DNA of 64,000 nt from Helicoverpa zea (taxonomy: Eukaryota > Arthropoda > Insecta > Lepidoptera > Noctuidae), in the NCBI RefSeq assembly GCF_022581195.2, contig NC_061452.1, positions 7,633,501 through 7,697,500 of the forward strand, written 5' to 3'. Position 1 is the first letter of the stretch. Every line of letters begins with the position of its first letter. Both the position numbers and the translations under genes were made by a program. Below are positions 59,040-64,000 of the stretch, piece after piece. The notes under the pieces were generated by a model. That model saw nothing but the letters and a program-made list of their open reading frames with translations, did not search any database and was not told the origin of the DNA.

Positions 59040-60109
59040 ATCCTTTTCTGTCATTCAATAATGAATCATTTTGTCTGAAAATGATTTACGATTGCAAAAT
59101 GATTGTACAGCAAACTACCGTATAGACCAAAACAGTGGTTCTTAACCTTGTTATGAGGGACCACTTTACCAAAAGTTTGTCTTGCCGGGGACCACCCCAT
59201 TGGTTTGCCTAAATTGAGAGTTCTTTGATAAAGAATTTGGCAAAAAAACTAAAAGCTACAGATTTTAATTTAATGAGATTTTTGTGACTGCATTCTCTTT
59301 ACTAACTTCAGAATTCTTGGTTCAGTACTACTCAAAGCTAAACGCATGTCGCCAGTGCCATCCAACGGATTTCTATGCTTGTTTTAACAATCAGAAACGT
59401 TGAAAACCCACGGACGAATTTATAGCTTTGACAAGGCGGGGGGGGGTCCACTAGGTAAAAAAAAACTGTTTTAGCTCCGACTAAATCTTTCACTTACAAA
59501 ACGCTGAACATTGCGTAAATGTACAGAAAGACTACACATGCCTTTGTAGTTACAAATACGCGAGCGAAACGAGCGCGAAATTTTTTTCGGACTCGTACGG
59601 ACGTAAAATGTATCCCAAACGAACTTTACTTTTTGTTTGTTGACAAATGCAAAAACGAGGGCACATATTTGCTGAATACGCGAGCGAAGCGAGCGGGAAA
59701 TTTTTATCATTTTTTAAGACTCAGAACCAAAATTACGTACAATTTAGCCCAAACGTACTTTAACTTTTTGTTTGTTGACAAATGTAAAAACGAGGGCATA
59801 TAGTTTCTGAATAAGCGAGCGAAGCGAGCGGAAAATTTAATTATTTTTTAAGAATCAGAACCAAAATTACGTAAAAAGACTACATTTCAAACCTTATTTT
59901 TTTTCTGTTGGACAAGTAAGATGGATAGCAACGTCGCGAAGCAAAGCTCGCGGACCACTTGGAATGCCTCCAGGGACCACCAGTGGTCCGCGGACCACCG
60001 GTTAAGAACCACTGGACCAAAATCACCAAAATAGCAGCCAATCGCAAACCAATCGAATGTCGTTGGAATACGATTGGTCTTATATTAGTAGCAGAATGCC
60101 CGATATGGT
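58900..60109. mobile_element. MITE (GGGCCCGATTCTCC family) interrupted by hAT
   Basis: The left tip reads GGGGCCAGATTCTCC. The family interior continues on both sides of the hAT insertion (59133-60014). The right end is cut at CCGATATGGT. Confidence 0.8.
59133..60014. mobile_element. hAT element, CAGTGGTTCTTAACC ends, duplication GACCAAAA
   Basis: Perfect 15-bp tips and 8-bp duplication (59125-59132, 60015-60022). The interior has three GCGAGCGAAGCGAGCG-type motifs within ~120-bp repeats. No transposase. Related to the end at 20456. Confidence 0.92.
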
Positions 60110-60110
60110 A

Positions 60111-60153
60111 CACACATATAGCACATATAGTACATATAGCACATATAGCACAT
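60111..60153. repeat. ACATATAGCA short tandem repeat
   Basis: About four copies of a 10-bp unit (ACATATAGCA/ACATATAGTA) at the broken right end of the MITE. Confidence 0.7.
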
Positions 60154-60255
60154 TGAAAAGCAGCTTCCCTATGCAGAAGGTCAGGCCAGTCAGTCACATT
60201 CGACGATAATTTTTACCAAAAAATAATCTTCCAATAGCATCAGGTCGCTTTCTAA

Positions 60256-60747
60256 TGCTACGTTCACACGCGCGCTGCGCAGCCCGGCGGGCTGCCTGGC
60301 GGGCTGCGCGGCGTGCAGCCCGTCGCGGGCAGGCGGATATTCAAGCTGTTCAAACGCGCGCCGTCGTGTCAGTCAGTGCAAGAATGGCAAGCAGCGAGGA
60401 TCTCGGTGTTGTTGCTGTTTGGCTTAACTTATTTTTATTGGAAAAAGAATCAAAATGATGAACGACGTTAACCATTCCGCCATGTTGTAATCTCCGATCG
60501 TAGCGACTTTCTTAGAACGTTTAATCGTCACGCAAGCGCAGGAGAGACTGACTGCCCGCGCGCGTGTAAACAGTCGCCGGGCGCCCGCACATTCATCCTT
60601 TGAACTTTGCCAAAAAACCGACACTCGCCCGGTTCGCGGCATTCACGGGCACGGGCGCGTTCACGGGCTCGGGCGTACCGTTTACACGCTCGTGAACGTG
60701 ACTGTGCCCGTTGAATGTCGATTTGAACGCGCGCGTGTAAACGTACC
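60256..60747. mobile_element. GC-rich inverted-repeat element
   Basis: Tip TACGTTCACACGCGCGC and complementary GCGCGCGTGTAAACGTA. The interior is rich in CGGGCTGC and CGGGCACGGGC-type pairs. No target duplication seen. Open frames here are compositional artefacts. Confidence 0.55.
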
Positions 60748-61130
60748 ATGAGTACCGCACTATAATATTATTTATTTCATGGAAACTCAACACTAGCGTA
60801 AGAACGACAATCGTAAAGCAGCACTCAGCCAATTACAGGGGCCCGATTCTCCTAATTTTACTTAAGCGACATACGATTTACGTTCGACTCGGTTCGACTG
60901 AGATCCAATCCCGACTCGATTACGATTGGCATTGTATGTGGCATTCCGCTATTTTTTTCTTTGAAATAAACGTTTTTGGGTGATTCTTCGAAACACAGTT
61001 TTTACGTGTTTTTGACCGAAGAACACATGAAAATATCATTCGATTTTAATGAAAGTTTCAGGTTTTATGTAAAAGGTAAAGATCTATCGACGCCTCATTT
61101 AACTAATTAGAATTTATATAAAATAAAACC

Positions 61131-61175
61131 GGCCAAGTGCGAGTCGGACTCGCGCAGCGAGGGTTCCGTACAAAT
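61131..61175 (+). repeat. Common lepidopteran repeat motif
   Basis: AAACCGGCCAAGTGCGAGTC, then GGACTCGCGCAGCGAGGG and TTCCGTACAAATCCTG. This block is very widespread in insect (notably lepidopteran) repeats. Only the motif is present here. Confidence 0.55.
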
Positions 61176-61321
61176 CCTGTATAGATAAAAAGTGAGTTTC
61201 GCGCCAACCGTTAAGTTTAGAACAATCTTAGTTATGGTAATTTCGTGAGAGTCAAAATAGTTAATATTTTTTATTTTATAATATAACTAAAACAGTAGGC
61301 CAGTACCTTGTAAAAGTTATT

Positions 61322-61387
61322 TTATTAAAGTTATTTATATACAACATTTTATAGTCATCAAATGTTGTATATAAATAACTTTAATAA
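61322..61387. repeat. Perfect 28-bp palindrome with 10-nt loop
   Basis: The arms 61322-61349 and 61360-61387 are exact reverse complements (TTATTAAAGTTATTTATATA ... ). Could be a hairpin-type mobile element core or, less likely, a small-RNA precursor. Confidence 0.85.
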
Positions 61388-61394
61388 CTAATTA

Positions 61395-62965
61395 TGTCTT
61401 AAAGGTCATTGGGCATATCTGACCCGCTTTGTAAAAAGTGGCGGACATGAATCAAAGTAGTTTTAAATCGTGGAGAATGGTATGACGTTTCTTTGAATAT
61501 AATATTTTATTAAAATTCCATGGAGACGAATGTCCAGGATCGTTTGAAAAATATAAAAGACAAGCAGTTTCAGAGGATTGTACAGGTTGCAATGCTAGTT
61601 TTTATTGTTAAAGAATTTTCATAAAGAAGGAAGATGCCAATTCGGATGACCAGGATCTGATGAGGATCTGGAAACCCTGAGAAATCGAGGGCAACTCTTG
61701 AATATTGTAGGCACGCATCGAGTCATAACCAGACATGTGAGTGTATTTTTGAGGGTACTGGTAAACAGTGAAGGTTTGGAGCTGATTTGATTATGGAGAC
61801 TACAGAGAGTCGAGGGAACTCCTGAACGGTATGTTGCAACTACCACGTGTTTGGGTTTATTTTATTCGTATTGGCGAAGACTTTCAACATAGATAGGTTT
61901 GACTGCCATTGTGGGATCGATAGCAAAGATCAGATATAGTTATGGGAACTCCTTTACAATTTATAACGTAACCTTGTGTTGGAGCTTATTTTATTTTAGG
62001 TGACGAGAATTCACTACTAACTTGGGTTAAAGCAGCCGTTGCAGGAATGGGATCTTTTATTTTTGAGGGATTAATCACCTAACGAGCCCCAGTTTCAGGT
62101 TTTTTTCGAAACCGCCTGACGACTTGTAGCTGACGAATTGTAACAACGACCTCTAGAGAGTAGGATTCGGGGCTGCTGGCTTTACGTTTCTAGAGCCTTG
62201 ACAAAAGTATTCTGTCCCTTTCTTTGTTTTATAAAGTGGGCTTTATTTTGTAGCATTTTACAAACAAATCCAACTTCAAACATATAAAAAAGCAACAAGA
62301 AAAGAAAAGCAAGAAAGAAATTAAAACAAGAAAAGAAAAGCAAGAAAGAAATTAAAAACTGTTTATATGCATCGGTCTAGAAGTCGGTGGTTAAATAAAT
62401 ATAGATGCATTTGTTGTTTTTAGAAGTTGTTTTTTTTTTTGTAAAAAGTTTTTATTTTTAACTTTTGTGAAAAGTTCTCGTCAATACGAATAATATAAAC
62501 ACGACGTAACTAAAAACATACCGTTAAGGAGTTCTCTCGACTTTCTCACGTCTCCATCATCAGGTAAGCTCTAAACCTTCACTGTTTGATAGTATCACCA
62601 GACATACATCTGAGAATCAAGTTTAAATCCTATGCATGCCTACAATTTCTGATAGTTGCCCTCGATTTCTCAGGATTTCCATCATCAGATCCTGACCTGA
62701 TGACAATGGAAATAAACGGCGAGTATACTCTTTCACTACAAAGAAATGATTTCTCAAATCCGTCAAACGTGGTCGTTTAAATTCCCCATTGAAATGAGGA
62801 AAATATTTGATGTTTACACCTGATTTTCTCTAGATTCCTATGGTTCACATTGATGCGACTAATGCCGTAGTAAATCAGAGCCTTTATCATTATACTGTGC
62901 TATATTTCGTTCGTATCCGCCGTGGGTATGGTTTCCATACTAAGGTGCCCAATGACCTTTGAATG
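61395..62965. mobile_element. Possible DNA element with AAAGGTCATTGGGCA ends
   Basis: AAAGGTCATTGGGCA (61397-61411) is mirrored by TGCCCAATGACCTTT (62946-62960). The interior has no ORF I can assign. It contains repeated CTCGATTTCTCAGG / CCATCATCAGATCCTG motifs in both orientations and a ~37-bp direct repeat of AAGAAAAGAAAAGCAAGAAA at 62294-62357. Confidence 0.35.
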
Positions 62966-63113
62966 ATTTAAAATTTTTCACAGTTTAGAGGCCATTATAT
63001 TTAAGAAGTGTTTGATATGAATTTCACTTTTTATCAAAACTTTAATATCTCTACGCGTTCATGTGATAAAGTTTAAGTAGTAAGTTTATAATTATTAAAA
63101 AAATATTTTATGT

Positions 63114-63500
63114 CATCATCCTCCGAGCCTTTTTCCCAATCATGTTGGGGTCGGCTTCCAGTCTAACCGGATTCAGCTGAGTACCAGTGCTTTACAAGAA
63201 GCGACTGCCTATCTGACCTCCTCAACCCAGTTACCCGGGCAACCCGATACCCCTTGGTTAGACTGGTGTCAGACTTACTGGCTTCTGACTACCCGTAACG
63301 ACTGCCAAGGATGTTCAATGACAGCCGGGACCTACAGTTTAACGTGCCATCCGAAACACAGCCAATGGTGTCTAAGATATACTTAGAAAGTACATACAGA
63401 CTTAGAAAAGTTGCATTGGTACTTGCCTGACCTGGGATCGAACCCGCGCCCTCATACTTGAGAGATTGGTCCTTTACCCACTAGGCCACCACGACTTTTT
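63114..63500 (-). mobile_element. tRNA-derived SINE, full length
   Basis: CATCATCCTCCGAGCC to GGGATCGAACCCGCGCC and CACTAGGCCACCACGACTTT, minus strand. Flanked by AATATTTTATGTCAT-type repeats. The last ~500 bp to the window edge show no gene. Confidence 0.88.
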
Positions 63501-64000
63501 AGACTTTTTTTGCTTACATGACATAAAAAAAATATTTTATGTCATGTAAGCAAAAATAATATTATTTTAATATTTTATGTAACTTCAAATTTATCATTTT
63601 CGTAATTTTTCCTTTATCTGTACTATATAACGTTGCTTCGTGCCGAATTTCAAGATTCTGAGTTCACGGGAAGTACCTCGTAGGTTTTGATTCCCTAGCG
63701 TGTGACGGAAATTCGTCTAAGGTGTCGGTAAAACTGCTGTATCTTTTGATCGCGTTAACTTAGAAGTTTGATTTTTTCATTGCTTAAAGGGACAATAGAC
63801 CTAGGTATTTGGTATAAATTTCAATTTGGTACCTTTATTCGTTCGTGAGAAATAAGGTAGTAAGTTTCATTTTATTAAAATATTTTTATTATATTCTATA
63901 ACAAAAAAAAATGTGATTTTCGCAATTTTTCCTATATTTGCATTATATGACAATGCTTCATGCCAAATTTCAAGATTCTGAGTTTACGGGAAGTACCCTG

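Noticed and set aside
60111..60153. CRISPR-like short repeats
   Set aside because: A simple 10-bp microsatellite without spacers, in a eukaryotic genome.
60256..60832. Arg/Ala-rich ORFs on both strands
   Set aside because: They come from the base composition of a GC-rich inverted-repeat element.

Overview
The window is a gene-poor, transposon-rich stretch of an insect nuclear genome, most likely a moth or butterfly. The evidence is short exons with GT-AG introns, AT-rich intergenic DNA, a tRNA-derived SINE present in many copies, Lep1-type Helitron ends, and R1-, jockey- and RTE-type LINE fragments. I assigned exons by eye from splice sites, reading-phase continuity and protein family patterns.

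Five protein genes can be placed. (1) 1611-7225, minus: cytoplasmic poly(A)-binding protein, 3 coding exons, 611 aa. (2) 10442-34388, plus, head to head with it: a LOTUS/Tudor protein of the TDRD7 (Tapas) family, 19 coding exons, 1085 aa, phases consistent throughout. (3) 39861-40969, minus: SF3B6 (p14 of SF3b), 3 exons, 126 aa. (4) 44032-56343, minus: a membrane-anchored carboxylesterase-family protein, 11 exons, 623 aa, with a normal Ser-Glu-His triad but no HGG oxyanion-hole motif. (5) 57182-58591, minus: the last three exons of PARP16; the rest should lie beyond the right edge. A THAP zinc-finger exon lies at 54214-54405 on the plus strand, inside an esterase intron.

Nearly all remaining sequence is mobile DNA, much of it nested with readable target-site duplications (TSDs). 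The main blocks are: a retrotransposon ORF split by a 9-bp-TSD element that itself carries a SINE (13.06-15.09 kb); a 1.8-kb long inverted repeat with SINEs in its loop (16.4-18.2 kb); a hAT element with a transposase remnant (19.98-21.90 kb); a jockey-like LINE interrupted by a 2.6-kb inverted-repeat element that holds a ~150-bp tandem array and another insertion (26.1-30.7 kb); a MITE family with GGGCCCGATTCTCC ends in at least eight places; a pair of 9-bp-TSD elements (37.4 and 50.4 kb); an 8-bp-TSD element inserted 11 nt inside an esterase intron (45.1-46.7 kb); and two clean hAT insertions (55.2 and 59.1 kb).

Functionally, the PABP, SF3B6 and PARP16 genes are housekeeping (mRNA 3' ends, branch-site recognition, ER stress ADP-ribosylation). 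The TDRD7 gene is a germ-granule/piRNA-pathway type gene, and it is also the one with the largest transposon-filled introns. I found no operon-like or clearly new multi-gene system. The most unusual items are the nested insertions, the hairpin-forming repeats, GC-rich exon islands in TDRD7 and the modified esterase active site.
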